A stretch of DNA of 64,000 bases from Diphasiastrum complanatum (lineage: Eukaryota > Streptophyta > Lycopodiopsida > Lycopodiales > Lycopodiaceae): assembly GCA_029204225.1 (NCBI GenBank), contig CM055095.1, forward strand, positions 68,506,361 to 68,570,360. The letters are read 5' to 3'. The notes below the pieces were generated by a model, which worked only from the letters and a program-made list of their open reading frames with translations, was not told the origin of the DNA and ran no database searches. Numbering within the stretch: the stretch's first letter is position 1; each line of letters opens with the position of its first letter. Below, one piece after another: positions 46,850 through 59,230 of this stretch. Position numbers and translations under genes: made by a program.

Positions 46850-49273
46850 CCTCCTCAATCCGGATCCATGAATGCTTTGATCTTCAGACTAAGCAGTGCA
46901 CAAAATTTGTTATGTGCATCAATGTTCAATGCCCTGGTGAACACATCTGCAATCATGTCCTATATTCAACAGTACGTTAAGCTCACTCTCTATCGAGAAT
47001 CTTGCCTCTGACATAGTGATATCGAATCTCAATGTGCTTACTCCTAGAGTGAAATCTAGGGTTGGTTGATAAGGCAATTGCACTTTGATTATCACAGAAT
47101 ATGATTGTCGGAGAATACTGGTTCAAACTAATGTTTGCCAGTAAATTCCTCAACCAAAATGGTTGTTTAATAGATTGAGAAGCAACAATGAACTCTGATT
47201 ATGTAGATGAAAGAGCAGTAGAGTGTTGCTTGCAACTGTTCCAAGATTTAGGACCGTCGTTGAAGAAGAATGTAAATTCAGAGATGTGGATTTACGATTA
47301 TCTATATCTCCTCCCCAACTTGCATCGAAAAATCCACTGAGCCGATGCAGATTGTCGTTATTGACTTCTCCATAGTAGATGTACTGGTCCATTGTAGCTC
47401 GAATATATCTCATGACTCTTATAAGAGCCTTCCAATGGGTAATTCCATGATTGGCCATGAAATGGTTGAGTGAGCTAACTGCAAAAGCTATATCAGGTCT
47501 TGTGTAGACCATTGCATACATGAGAGATCCAAGTATCGGTCGATAAGAATACTCTCTGATCTACTCCTCTTCTTGCTTGATATGAGGACATTGGTCCTTT
47601 GACAATCGCAGGCCTGGAGCCATCAACGAGTGAGCAAATTTACAATCAATAAGATTATATCTAATAAAAATATTGTGAAGATACCTTTGTTGAGTAATAA
47701 ATATCAACCATCTCGCTCTATCTCTGTGGATTTGAATGCCTAGACAAAAGTGAGCTTCACCAAGATCGGTCCTATCCAACTCAGAAGACAACATATGTTT
47801 ATAACATCCTTCACCAGATTGGTATAGTTGCTAAAAAGCAATGTATCATCTACATACAAGGTGATAATTATAAAGGATTGCTGCACTGACTTGAAATATA
47901 CGTTACTGTCAACCGCATTTGGTTGAAAACCTTGTCGGATGAGGAATGTGTTGATCCTCTGGAACCAAGCTCTGGCTGATTGCATCAAGTCATAAAGTGC
48001 CTTGTGGAGTTTGTAGACATGATGCTTCATACCTACATGAATGTATCATTCAGGCTGTAGCATGTAGATGTCTTTTTCAATGACTCCATTCAGATAAGCT
48101 ATCTGTACATCGAGTTGATGTACTTCAAGGTCAACTGCTACAACATACGATAGGAGGGCTCAGATCGATGAGTGCTTGACTACTGGACTAAAAGTCTCTT
48201 TGTAGTCAATGTTGGAAATCTGAACAAATCCTCGTGCTACTAGTCTTGTCTTCCTTCGATCAATCGTTCCATTGGCATTATATTTGATCTTGAAGACCCA
48301 TTTGCAACCGATGAGATTGCAGCTAGTAGGAGCTTCGACTAGTGACCATGTCTGGTTTTTGATTAAAGAGAAATACTCTTTGTCCTTTTCTTCTCTCCAG
48401 AGATCGAAGTCTAGTTGGCTAAGCGCCTCATTGACTGATGTTGGTTCCTGCATTAAAATATAGGCAGACTCAGGAGTATACCTTGTGGGCTGTGCGCGCG
48501 CTCGGCTTGATCTTCTTGGAAGAAGTATCGGCTGATGATTCAATCCTTGGATTTGTGAACATCTTTGTCTAACTCGTTGTCGTGTAGTGGATCAACTAGG
48601 GGGCATGCTTGAGCCAATGGCACGAATAATTGTGTCAATGGAAGGCGTTGAAGGTTCACCTAGAACGATGCCTTTGCCTTTCAAGTCGATGAACTGATCC
48701 TCGATAAAGAATGTATCTCGTCTAAATAAGATCTGCTAGGTATCAGGGTCGTACAACTTATGATTGTTGTCAAATAAAGTGTATCCGATAAAGATGGTCT
48801 TGAGACCTTGGAAGTCAAATTTCTTTCTCGTCTCTTTCGAGATCTACGCGTAGGCGATGCATCCGAATACTCGAAGGTTCTTCAATGAAGGATTTGAGCC
48901 TGTCCACACCTCATGGGGTGTTCTGCTTGAGAGGGCCTTGGTCAAACATCTGTTCTTGATGTAAGCTGCAGTGGAGACAACTTCAGCCCAAAAGCTCTTC
49001 GACAAGGATGAGTGTGCCAGCATACATTTGGCTGACTCAACCAAGGTATGGGTCTTCCTCTCGGCTAAGCCATTAGACTGAGGTGAATAAGGAGTGATAA
49101 ATTGTTGTTCAATGCTTTGGCTCTGGCAGTACTCCTTGAATTCGATAGAGATGTACTCTCCACCATAATCTGACCTCAGGACTTTGATTGTCTTGTCAGT
49201 CTCTTTTTTTGCACACTCCTTAAAGATTTTGAAACAACTGAAAGCTTATGATTTCTTCTTGATAAAATAAACC
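46850..49273 (-). pseudogene. Copia pol (integrase core to RNase H) of the element with LTR at 46,095
   Basis: Reading leftward: integrase VLRSDYGGEYIS (near 49,170), ITPYSPQSNGLAERKTHTLVE (near 49,080), then PHEVWTGSNPSLKNLRVFGC. RT begins with EYFSLIKNQTWSLVE and CKWVFKIKYNANGTIDR near 48,300, then DIQMLQPE-type motif, LHKALYDLMQSARAWFQRI, LYVDDTLLFSN near 47,850, and RNase H with MVYTRPDIAFAVSSLNHFM (47,521) and FFDASWGGDIDNRKST. Stops after GCIAYA, after HSSI, and frameshifts near 48,035, 47,770, 47,540 and in RNase H inactivate it. Its integrase is cut at 49,273 by the insertion of the plus-strand copia; the missing N-terminal half is at 55,265-55,800. Confidence 0.9.
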
Positions 49274-50174
49274 TGTAGAACAATTGGTCAAACTGATCTT
49301 GATTCTACTAACAAAGTGCACAATTTACTTGACAAAGGATAAGAAACGAACGCGAACTCAAAACATTTTTATTCACGATCAACCTCAAAGAATTCACGAA
49401 CTTTGTCTTGCAGTCAACTTGAAAGATTCGCGAAAGATTTATCTATAGGAGCTTCTGGCTTTCTTGTTGAAGCTCGAAAGATTCGCGAACAAAATTTTGT
49501 CACAAAATATTCTGTTTCTTGTCCAAACCTCAGATGCCGCGAAATTGTCGCGAACAATTCGCAAAATCTTTTGGACTATTCTTCAAGCTCACCTGTCGCG
49601 AACAGTTTGCAAAATATTATAGATTTCTTCTTCAAGCTCAAGAATTGTCATATGTCGTGAACAATTTGCGAAACACGAAGTTGAGATGAAGAGAGAGACT
49701 TGAATAATTCGCAAACAAAAATTATTCGACCTTGAAAACAGAGCATCTATTTGAATATCATCCGTCGTAAATGGTTAGATATCTACTGTTACAGCCTTAA
49801 AAGGCCAAAAGACCTATAAAGAAAAGGCCAAAAGACCTGTCTTGTAGCAATATAAATACATGTGCACTACTCGTTGTAACATACTCACTCAATCAGAGAC
49901 ACAACCGCGAGATGAGATAGCAAGATATGTATATCAAAGAATCAGATTCAGAGCTATAAAAATTCATTTTTGATCAATAGTTTCTTACTGTCTAAATTGT
50001 CTTAAGTTGTCTCTTACTTCCGCATATTATTTCCGCACGCATATTTAATTAAGGCAAACACTGCTCTATTAGTACATAGATCAGATACAGTCTCGATTGA
50101 AGACACTGATATTAGTTTGATTTATTCAATCTTTCATCATGTTCTCTGTGGAAGAATAATTATTATTTTTCCTA
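49274..50174 (+). repeat. 5' LTR of the nested copia element
   Basis: It contains a TATA-like box (CAATATAAATACATG near 49,850) and, upstream, many copies of a GCGAACAATTCGC-type motif in the U3 part. Its normal CA end has decayed to TA, judged by alignment with the 3' LTR. Confidence 0.88.
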
Positions 50175-50177
50175 TAG

Positions 50178-50189
50178 TGGTATCAGAGC
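50178..50189 (+). promoter_or_regulatory. Copia primer-binding site (initiator tRNA-Met)
   Basis: TGGTATCAGAGC, the usual copia primer-binding sequence, lies just after the 5' LTR. Confidence 0.93.
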
Positions 50190-50339
50190 ACACGGAATTA
50201 AATCTGATACAGTGGTGTCAGAGTATACAAGTTCAAAGCTGATACAGTGATATCAATCGATACAGTGGTATCTTCGCACCCCTCTCAGCATTCTTCATGC
50301 ATCCATCAGCAATCTGGAGTGTTTCAAAAATTTTAGAAG

Positions 50340-53300
50340 ATGTCATCCATCATCAATATTCAGGCTAAGATCACTACGATCTTGGACCCAGAAGGTTCAA
50401 ACTACTTGATTTGGAAATTAAAGACTTCACTCTTATTGAAGGGTGAAGGTCTATGGCAATGGGTAGAACCAATTGAAGAGAAGCCAGTAGCTACTCCTGG
50501 AAAAGAACTTCGAGAATGGAGTTTAAAAAATGACAAAGTTTTAGCAATTATTGCGTCTTTAGTGCATGACAATATAATGTTAGATCTTACATCAATTTCA
50601 AATGCAAAAGATTTATGAGAAGAATTGCAAACCAAGAATGAGACTTGATCACGTAATCAGATCATGTTTTTGGAGGACCAATTAACTTACCTACATTGAG
50701 ACGACAAAGACCTGAACACATTCGTATGAAAGATTAAAGCTGTTTGTTTCCTTGCAAAATTCTGGTGTAGAAAATATAATTTCTAAGGAAAAACAACTTA
50801 GTTATTTTCTTTGAGCACTACCCATGTCATTTCACACAACAAAAACCTTATTGGCAAAAGATGCGACAATGACACTTCAAAAGGCAATAGACGGAGTTAA
50901 GTAGAAGCTCATGAACGCTATGATGACAATGGTGATTTTGAAAATGCTCTATTTACTCAGAAGAATAAATCTTCTAAGAAGTGTTGGTTAGATCCAAAGA
51001 TTGAATGCATTCATTGTCATAAATGAGGTCATGCAGCAATAGATTGTTATCAGAATTCTAGAAACACAAAGGAGTAGAATCGAATCAAACCTTTAGATCG
51101 AAGACAAAGCCGAATGCTCTAGAGCAGCAGAAGATAGGGCAACAAGGAACTCAGCAGATTATGTTAGTGCTAATCTATGTTGTTCATCTAATTCAATTCG
51201 AGAAGTAGTACTTGATTCGGGAGCCACCTTGCATTTTGTTTCCTTGAAACAAATTTTGTCTGAGTACAAGAAGACGAACTATTTGAGATTCATTATACTT
51301 GGAGATGGTTCTAAACATGTGGTTGATGGAACTGGTATATTATGGCTAGACACGAATCAGGCTAACAAGAAACTGGAGGAAGTTCTCTATGTCTCTACTC
51401 TTGATAAAGATCTTCTATATGTGGCTAAGATAGTCGATACAAGCATGTCAATAACCTTCATGAAGAACTCTTGTAAACTGTTCGAGGAAGATTATGATAA
51501 CCTGGTTGCTAAAGGCAACAGAGAAGGAAATTTATATCACCTGAACATTTGAACAAGAATCGAACAAGTCAATCAAACTCAGGAATTGACAGATGTATTG
51601 CGGCACAAGAGGCTATGTCATATGAACATAGAAGCCTTGTACCAAACCAACAAACTCAGAGAAATCAAGGAGTCAAAATCAAAAGTCAAGATATCCGAAC
51701 TACCTATAAATCTTGTCTTAAAGGCAAGATGACTAGAACACCTTTCAGTAAAGATGTTTATAAAGCAACTAAGGTACTTGAAACTGTGCATTCAGATATT
51801 TGTGGACCATTCAGAGTATTGTTGTTGGGTGATGTAAAGTACTTCATTACATTTATTGATGACTTCAGCAAGTTGACTGTGGTATACATTATTCGTACTA
51901 AATCTGAAGCTTTCGAGAAATTCATTGAGTATACAAATTGGGCTGAGAAGCAGACAAGCAATAAGCTGAAGCAAATTCGCACAGATCGTGGAGGTGAGTA
52001 CATTTTCAATGAACTCAAGGCTTACTGTACTGATCGAGGTATTATGCACACAAATACTGCATCATACACACCTCAACACAATGGAATAGCTGAACGAATG
52101 AATCGTACACTTATGGAAACTGCAAGGTGTACGATGGCTCATGCGAAAGAACCAAAACAGTTGTGGGCAGAAGTAGTGGCTACATCAAATTATCTTCAGA
52201 ATCGTATTCTGAAATCTCGAATATTGGATAAAGCTCCTCATGAGATATAGTGTAAGTCGAAGCCAAATCTAGCACATGTTTGGACATTTGGATGCGCAGT
52301 GTATATGCACATACCAGATAAACTAAGAAAGAAACTCGATGAAAAGACAGAACAAGGTTTTTTGGTAGGATTCGAGTTACATTTGTCATATTATCATGTC
52401 TATGTACCCGAAGCTGGCAAGATAAAAGTTGTTCGAGATGTTAAATTTGATGAGACAAAATACATAGCAGACAGTGATCTAGTCGGCTATGAAATTCTCA
52501 AAAACTATTATGAGCTACCAACAACGATAGAAGAAAGACAAGCAGAAGATGAAAGAGAGTTACTAGATTCCAAGAGAGGTCGAAATCGAGTGCGTGACAG
52601 ACTCAAATCACCAGTTCGAATTCTAGCTGAAAAGTTTGAATCAGAATCGAACTCGAAACTTGGATAATCAAACTCGAAACCACCTCTGAGAAGATCAGAC
52701 AAACAACAAAAACCACCAAAAAGGTATGCCAAGATGTTTTAATACAACCATCAAATTTTGTGGATTCTCTGATGAACCTTAAACTTTTGAGGAAGCTGTT
52801 GATTGACCATACAAAGATCACTGGATTTAGGCAATGGAGGACGAAATGTCATCCATTTATAAGAACAATGTATGGACACTTGCACCTATACTGATGGTAG
52901 AAAACTAGTCAAATGCAAGTGGATCTACAAGATCAAATGGAGAAAGCATCAGATACAAAGCAAGGTTAATTGCTAAAGGATTTTCAGAGAAGTATGGGAT
53001 CGACTACACTGATACTTTCTCACCGGTAGTCAAACATACACCAATTTGCTTGTTATTCGCGTATGCAGTGGCTCGTGATCTAAAAATCCATATTGTGGAT
53101 GAGAAGACTGCTTTCCTACACGTAGAACTGGAGGAAGACTTATTCATGGACCAACCACTTGGTTTTGTAAACCAAGAATATCCAGAATATGGATGTCACA
53201 TGAATAAAAGCATCTATGGTCTAAAACAAACAACAAGACAATGGTATAGAAAGAAGGATGAAGCACTACGTTCCTTAGGCTTCAAACCTGTATTTGCTAA

Positions 53301-54338
53301 ATCAAATGTCTATATCAAGCATGTCCAAAATGAAATAATCATTCTAGTTGTCTATGTTGATGACACACTTATCTTCTCAAGAAGAGATAAGTTAATTTCA
53401 GATGTCAAAAGAGACATTTCTGAAATATTTGAGATCGCTGATCTAGGAGAAACTAAAATCTATCTAGGCTTGCAGATCGTGAGAGACTTTGAGGTGGTAA
53501 GTTGTATCTTCACCAACAAAAGTACACTCAAAAGATCATTAAAGACTTCAACATGCTTGAATGCAAAGGTGTGCAGACTCTCATGATACCTGAAACAATA
53601 CTGAGTAAGGCAGATTGTCCGCAGACTCTCGAGGAAGAGGAACGAATGGCCAAAACACCCTATTGCAGGCTGATTGGGTCATTGTTATATCTAGCAGACA
53701 ACACCATACCTGATATAGCGTTTGCAGTATACAGACTGAGCCAATATAATTAGATTCCATGATCATTGCATTGGAAGTTGACAAAGAGAGTACTACAATA
53801 TCTCTAGGAAACGAAAGACTATGGACTGTGTTATTCGAAGGAAGCTGGATTTCACATCGAACCTTACAGTGATGCAAGCTGGGCATCCATGAAGGATGAT
53901 AGCAAAAATATTTTAAGAAGTTGTACTTTAGTATATGGCACAGCCATACTCTGGATAAGTAAGAAGCAAACAACAGTAGATCAATCTTCCTGTGAAGCGG
54001 AATATGTAGCAGCAGCCAAGATGGCAAACAAGCTGATCTCGATTAAACAAATGTTGGAAGGATTTGATGAATCTATTTATGAACCTTATGTCTTGTTAAT
54101 AGATAATACTTCAGCAATCTATCTTATGAAAGATCTTGTATTTCACTCGAAAACAAAGCACATAGCTATCAAATATCATGTGATTCGGTACTTAGTCGAG
54201 AAGAAGATACTAAAGACACTCTTCATACCTATTGAGGAAATGACAGCTGATATCTTTACAAAGCCACTCAGTAAGGCTTTGTTCGAAAAGCAGCGAAGAA
54301 GATTGGGGTTAATCCAATTGCCCACTTTGAGAGAGAGT
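50340..54338 (+). pseudogene. gag-pol of the nested full-length copia element
   Basis: Gag starts at ATG 50,340 (MSSIINIQAKITTILDPEGS, NYLIWKLKTSLLLKGEGLWQW). A zinc knuckle near 51,005 reads CIHCHK then stop then GHAAIDC. Protease: VVLDSGATLHFVS near 51,207. Pre-integrase: KRLCHMNIEALY near 51,605. The integrase core has all three acidic positions: HSDICGPF, IRTDRGGEYIF and NGIAERMNRT (51,790-52,110). RT runs 52,830-53,500 with VDEKTAFLHVELEEDLFM and YVDDTLIFSR. RNase H runs 53,560-54,310 with SWASMKDDS, SSCEAEYVAAAK and MTADIFTKPLS. Broken by TGA at 50,618 and near 50,698 and 51,025 (TGG or CGA sites), frameshifts near 50,900, 51,550, 52,250, 52,670, 53,520 and a TAG near 53,752. Family sister: 4,627-6,095. 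Confidence 0.93.
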
Positions 54339-55264
54339 TGTAGAACAACTGATCAAACAGATCTTGATTCTACTAACAAAGCGTGCAGTTTACTTGACAA
54401 AGAATAAGAAACGAACACGAACTTGAAACATTTTTATTCATGATCAATCTCGAAGGATTCACTTGTCTTGCAGTCAACTCGAAAGATTTGCAAAATAGTT
54501 ACTTGTAGGAGCTCGTGGCTTTCTTGTTGAAGCTCAAAAGATTCGTGAATAGAATCTTGTCGCGAAATATTTTGTTTCTTGTTCAAACCTCAGATGTCGC
54601 GAAATTGTCGTGAACAATTCGCGAAATCTTCTGGACTGTTCTTCAAGCTCACCTGTCGCAAAACTGTCGTGAACACTTTGCAAAATATTCTAGATTTGTT
54701 TTTCAAGCTCAAGAATTGTCATTTGTCGCGAACAATTCGTGAAAGACGAAAATGTCGCGAAAAGACAAGTGTCGCAAACAATTTGCGAAACACGAAGCTG
54801 AAATGAAGAGACTGAGACTATCGCGAATAATTTACGAACAGAAATTATTCGACCCTGGAAACAGAGCATCTATTTGAATATCAACCATCGTAAATGGTTA
54901 GATATCTATTGTTACAACATTAAAAGGCCAAAAGACCTGTCTTGTAGCAATATAAATACATGTGCACTACTCGTTGTAACATACTCACTCAATCAGAGAC
55001 ACAACAACGAGATAAGACAACAAGTAATGAATCAGATTCAGAGTTATAAAAATTCATTTTTGATCAATAGTTTCTTATTGTCAAAATTGTCTTAAGTTGT
55101 CTCTTACTTCCGCATATTATTTTTGCATGCATATTCAATCAAGACAAATACTGTGCTATTAGTACATAGATCAGATACAGTCCCGATTGAAGACATTGAT
55201 ATTAGTTTGATTTATTCAAGTTTTCATCGTGTTTTCTGTGGAAGAATAAATACTAGTTCTTACA
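54339..55264 (+). repeat. 3' LTR of the nested copia element
   Basis: It starts TGTAGAACAACTG and ends GTTCTTACA. It carries the same GCGAACAATTCGCGAA-type motifs and TATA-like CAATATAAATACATG (near 54,949) as the 5' LTR, and is 25 bp longer. Confidence 0.92.
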
Positions 55265-55800
55265 AAACCATAGTTCTTCTGGAAAATTCATCAATAGAAG
55301 CTATGAAATACTTTGCATCCTTCAGTGAAGGATTTTGCATTGGGCCACATATATCTGTATGTACAACATCTAGTAATCCTCTAGGAATATGTTGATGGCT
55401 TGACCTAGATGGTTTCTTGCTTTGTTTACTGACCAGACAGTCTTGACAGACAGGTAATTCGACTTCCTTGTTAGGATAGTCGAGATCAAGAACAATGGAT
55501 TGCTTAGACATTTGTTGTACAGAAGCATGATTCAAATGACCAAGTCTATAATGCCAAAGTAAACTTTTATTTGTCTGAATAGAAGTATTAAGTGCTTGAC
55601 TAGAGACAGAAAAGCAATGACTTAATATGTACAAGTATCCATGCCTCTTTCTGAGTGCTAGGATCTTGCCTGTCCTATCGACTACTTTACACTCACCAGA
55701 TTCAAATTCTACTTTATGTCCTAAATATGTAATCCTGCTAATAGAGCAGATTTGTTGACAGATTTGGCTGTAGGGTCGAAGTTCTCTCGTGGTAGTAGCC
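55265..55800 (-). pseudogene. Pre-integrase and integrase start of the split minus-strand copia
   Basis: Reading leftward: YLGHKVEFESGECKVVD, ILALRKRHGYLYIL, LLWHYRLGHLNHASVQQMSK (GAG-pre-integrase), VCQDCLVSKQSKKP, VVHTDICGPMQN (first integrase acidic residue), KYFIASIDEFSRRT. At 55,265 the nested copia begins. If that element and one AAACC copy are set aside, the integrase frame resumes exactly at 49,268 with YFIKKKS. The start of the frame near 55,760-55,800 borders unrelated sequence, so gag, protease and 5' LTR are missing. Confidence 0.9.
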
Positions 55801-56520
55801 CTCCCGCTTGTGAACAAGGGTACCTAACTATGTAAAGATGCTACTTTTAGATAGATCTCTACTTTTTTTCTATCTCTATCACCACTAACACTACTCACCC
55901 CTAACTCTACTCCACTACACTAACATTCATCATGATTGAGGGTGAATGATAAGAAAAGGAGAAGAGGAGAAGAGGAAGAGAGGGGAAGAGGGTAAGAGAG
56001 AGTGAGAGAGATGAGATGAAGATTAGCTCAAATGCTCAATTTCATTGCTTATGGAGAAACCTTAACTAGCATAAACAAAAAGCATGGAAAATGGAAATAA
56101 CAAGTAAACCACAACAATAGCATAAGCAAGAGTGATTAGCAAATGAGGATGCTTGAGCTCCCAAAATGATAGAGTCTCCTCCTCTCTATTAAGCATGAAA
56201 ATAGAGTACAAATGGTGTCTTTTTATAAATGGGAAAGGCCCTTGTCCCAAAATCCTATTGGCTAATATTCACATTGATCCTATCCATTCATGTTGGACCC
56301 AACTTGATCAAAGGGTCCACAAAAAGTACATTAAAAATCACAAGATTCATGTGAGTCCAAAATTGGACCCAACTCTAAAAAAGTAAACTCTAAGTTCTAA
56401 CTTAACTTTGGGCCTCAAGTTTTATTTTAATTACAAAGGGCCCAAGTCTATTGTTTCTATTTACATTTGACTTGCGTGCTCATTGGGCCATGGGCTTATA
56501 CGCACAGGAAGCCAACAACA
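55801..56520 (-). repeat. LTR-like non-coding block (solo LTR candidate)
   Basis: The block runs roughly from TGAACAAGGG (55,811) to GCCAACA (56,518), with TG...CA-type ends on the plus strand. It contains a purine-rich patch (55,948-56,015) and, in minus orientation, a TATA-like ATTTATAAAAAG near 56,230. No second copy or target duplication was found, so the call is tentative. Confidence 0.3.
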
Positions 56521-56529
56521 CTTTTATTA

Positions 56530-57270
56530 ACTAACCGATGATCCATCGTTGGTCGATCCAGGCTTGAAAATGGCTCATCCAGGGATTGCCAAGAAGGGCG
56601 GCTCAGTAATATATGCGAGCGACTGGCAGCTGATCTTCCACTCGATCTGAGGCAAGGATTGTATTCGGGTCAAAGAATATTAGTGGGAGAAAATTGTCCC
56701 ACTTTGTCTCTACACCCGTGAGATATGCCAAGTCCCGGACGTAAGTTGTGTCATGTGGACTGTTGGGTCTGGACAATTGAAATATTCATTAGAAAATTTG
56801 TTGAAAGTCCTTTGGGCATCTACAATCGTTGTCCATCCGTGCTCTGAGTTGATTTTTGACCAATTGTAGTTGTTTAGCGTGATTTTGTCCAATGGGATGC
56901 TGCATTCTGCCCATTTGGTGCGTCGTAAGCATGGCAAGAAATGGGCGTTTATTTGGAGTTTCTGAGGACTCGTCACATATGCCCTGATGGCCGCATGGTC
57001 ACACTCGAATAGGTGCTAGTGCCACTCTGCTTGTGGTTGGAGGGCGGGGAGTGCTTTTAGCTCTTGTCCCTTGTTGGTTTGCGCCGAAAGCTTGGCTGAC
57101 AGATATAAAGCGCAAGCCTTGTGATGAAGAGGCTTGACCTTCTCCTTGACTTTGGCTAGGGCTCGTGTCATGGCCTTGGCCCTGTGTGTCTACTCTAGTA
57201 TCGGGAGGCCCTTGGTCTTGTCCGCCTGTAGCATGGATCGTTTAAGAATGTGGGTGGTGCAAGCGACAAC
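56530..57270 (-). CDS. Leader-encoded reading frame of gypsy copy 3
   Basis: Read leftward from an ATG at about 57,234 just after the primer site: MLQADKTKGLPIL, a stop, then RAKAMTRALAKVKEKVKPLH, LYLSAKLSAQTNKGQELKAL, ALQPQAEWH, a stop, then a long open part (56,976-56,710) with QKLQINAHFLPCLRRTKWAE, NNYNWSKINSEHGWTTIVDA and VHMTQLTSGTWHISRV. The start MLQ matches copy 2. Its position between the primer site and where gag would be, and the WS/EH/GTW spacing, suggest an N-terminal gag or leader protein of this family; I cannot name a domain. At least two in-frame stops mean this copy is broken. Confidence 0.45.
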
Positions 57271-57277
57271 GGTGCCA
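57267..57277 (-). promoter_or_regulatory. Primer-binding site of gypsy LTR copy 3
   Basis: On the minus strand TGGCACCGTTGTCGC follows the LTR end after two T bases: a two-mismatch version of the tRNA-Asp type site. Confidence 0.7.
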
Positions 57278-57279
57278 AA

Positions 57280-58325
57280 TGTTTACTGATTCCTTGCTCT
57301 AGATAATCAGTTGGCTAACTTCTTTACTTCTGTCTTCTTGTTATAGATGTTTCCTGCCTGTTACCAGGCTCGTTTGGGCAATTTCTTGAAGTTAACATTC
57401 TTGTTTCATTTCCCAATCAGGCATAGAGGACTGATAATCGTTGTAGTATGTGTCCTGCCTGTCAGATGACAACTCAGGTGCATCTCTCTTGCACTGAAAT
57501 CACATGCTTACAAACCAAACACTCTAGCAATCTAAAACTAAGCTACGATACACTCCATAAAACAAGAAACAAGAAACTAAAGATTAAACAACATTTTGAA
57601 TGTCCAAGGATCAAGAAACACTCATTTCTTGATTCTTAGAGAGCCCAAGAACATCAAGAACTGGATTGTAAGAGGATATGCAAGATTTACACCACAAATC
57701 CAGCCTATTTAGTTTACCTGAATGCTGATTTCTACATTAATCCACAAGAAAACAAGAAATCTAATCCACCACTAAGATCCACAACTACACACAAGGGATG
57801 GAAGGACATGATCATAAGAGAATCACTCAAGAAAATAATCATGATCAAGGAGCTCAACGGATGCACCAAACTCGTAGAGGCTCTTCTCATTTGGACATGG
57901 CATAGATGCATTACACAAAAAGATTCCTTCTACAAAGAGGGAGTCTCTTAAATAAGCAAGAGAGCTCCTTAGGTGGCATCCTAGTAGCATTTCCACATTT
58001 CACAAATTACAAGTGGAATAATGCTCTCCACTAGAGGTCACCATCAAAAGGTCACCCACTCCACTTTCTTTAAGAGAGGTCTACTTGCATTTATTACATT
58101 AGCCTAAAAATACTAGTTCCTACATGGTCATTCCATCTTTCGGGATTCACCATGAGGCTTACACAGTTCTTGCTTGTCATTCTTAACTAATACTTCTCGA
58201 CTCTCATACTCGGCTCTCAATCTTCATTCGTCTCATCTTCTCTGAGACCTCCTCGGTCTAAGGTGAGAGGTGCTCTTGAGTAGCTCTGGTTGAGTATCTT
58301 GGGGATTCATTAGAATCAGCCAACA
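57280..58325 (-). repeat. Ty3/gypsy LTR, copy 3 (1046 bp)
   Basis: On the minus strand it begins TGTTGGCTGATTC (58,325) and ends AGTAAACA (57,280). It is the most complete of the three copies. It interrupts the RNase H frame of the minus-strand copia at 58,326-59,230. Confidence 0.85.
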
Positions 58326-59230
58326 CCCCTGCCATATAGAAATAGAACCCGGAGATAGATTTTCTGGTGGAAACTGTTCCTCCCCAATCTGAGTCGGAGT
58401 AGCCTCGCATGACGAGTGGGTCGATAACATTTTCATCATAACACGATCTAAACTTTCCTAAATATATCTCATCACTCTCTTTAATGCTTTTCAATGAGAG
58501 ATTATAGGATTAGACATGAATTGACTTAGTGTGCTAATAGCGTATGCTAAATTTGGTCTAGTACATAGCATTTCATACCAAAGATCTGATTAGTGAATGA
58601 TAAGGGTACTTCTCTAAGTTGAGTACTTCACTATCGGTCTCAACACAAGAAGTTTTAGTCAATACAATACTTGGATCCATTGATGTATCAATTGGTTTGC
58701 AATCAGACATATGAAATTTTTCTAAAATGTCTTTTAAATATGTCTGCTGGCTAAGATAGATCTTCTTCTGAAGTCTATTTCTAGTAATGTGAATTCCTAG
58801 CAAAGAATGGACAGCGCTAGGATCAGTCATGTCAAATTCTTTTGACAGATCACTCTTAGTAGTGTGTAGTAGAAAATTGTTGTTAGACAAAATAAATGCA
58901 TCATCTACGCATCGAACCATGCTCTTGCAGGTTGTTTCAGACCATAGATTGCTTTGTGTAGCTTGCACACTTTGTGATCTTGGCCTTTGACTTTGAATCC
59001 TTCTGGTTGGAAGGTATACAACTCCTCTTCGACATTGTCGTTGAGAAACGCTGTCTTGACATCCATCTGGTGCATTTTGAGGTCTTCCGCGGCTGCTAAT
59101 GCAATCAAAAGCCTGATTGACTACATTCTGACAACATGACTAAAAATCTCTTGATAATCCACTCCTTGGACTTGAGTGAAGATCACATTGGAATGGAAAT
59201 ATGAGCACCAACTACCTATTGAAATGAAAA
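58326..59230 (-). pseudogene. Copia RT-RNase H fragment interrupted by gypsy LTR copy 3
   Basis: Reading leftward: MIALAAAEDLKMHQMDVKTAFLN-type start of the RT palm (59,108), LHKAIYGLKQPARAWFDA, then VRCVDDAFILSNN, where the YVDD box has become CVDD, LLGIHITRNRLQKKIYLSQQ and LKDILEKFHMSDCKPIDTSM, ending RT. RNase H follows at 58,494 with MRGYSDSDWGGTVSTRKSIS, GFYFYMAGV, and is cut at 58,326 by the LTR. Short deletions and frameshifts near 58,915 and 58,560 separate the blocks. The rest of RNase H is not in the window. Confidence 0.88.

Larger units (their letters stand above)
49274..55264 (+). mobile_element. Full-length Ty1/copia retrotransposon, nested in another copia
   Basis: The 5' LTR (49,274-50,174) and 3' LTR (54,339-55,264) both begin TGTAGAACAA. 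The element is flanked by the perfect 5-bp target duplication AAACC (49,269-49,273 and 55,265-55,269). A primer site for initiator tRNA-Met, TGGTATCAGAGC, is at 50,178-50,189, and the purine-rich TTTGAGAGAGAGT precedes the 3' LTR. All copia domains are present but broken. The two LTRs differ at roughly one base in ten over the first 300 bases by eye, mostly transitions, so the insertion is old. Confidence 0.95.
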
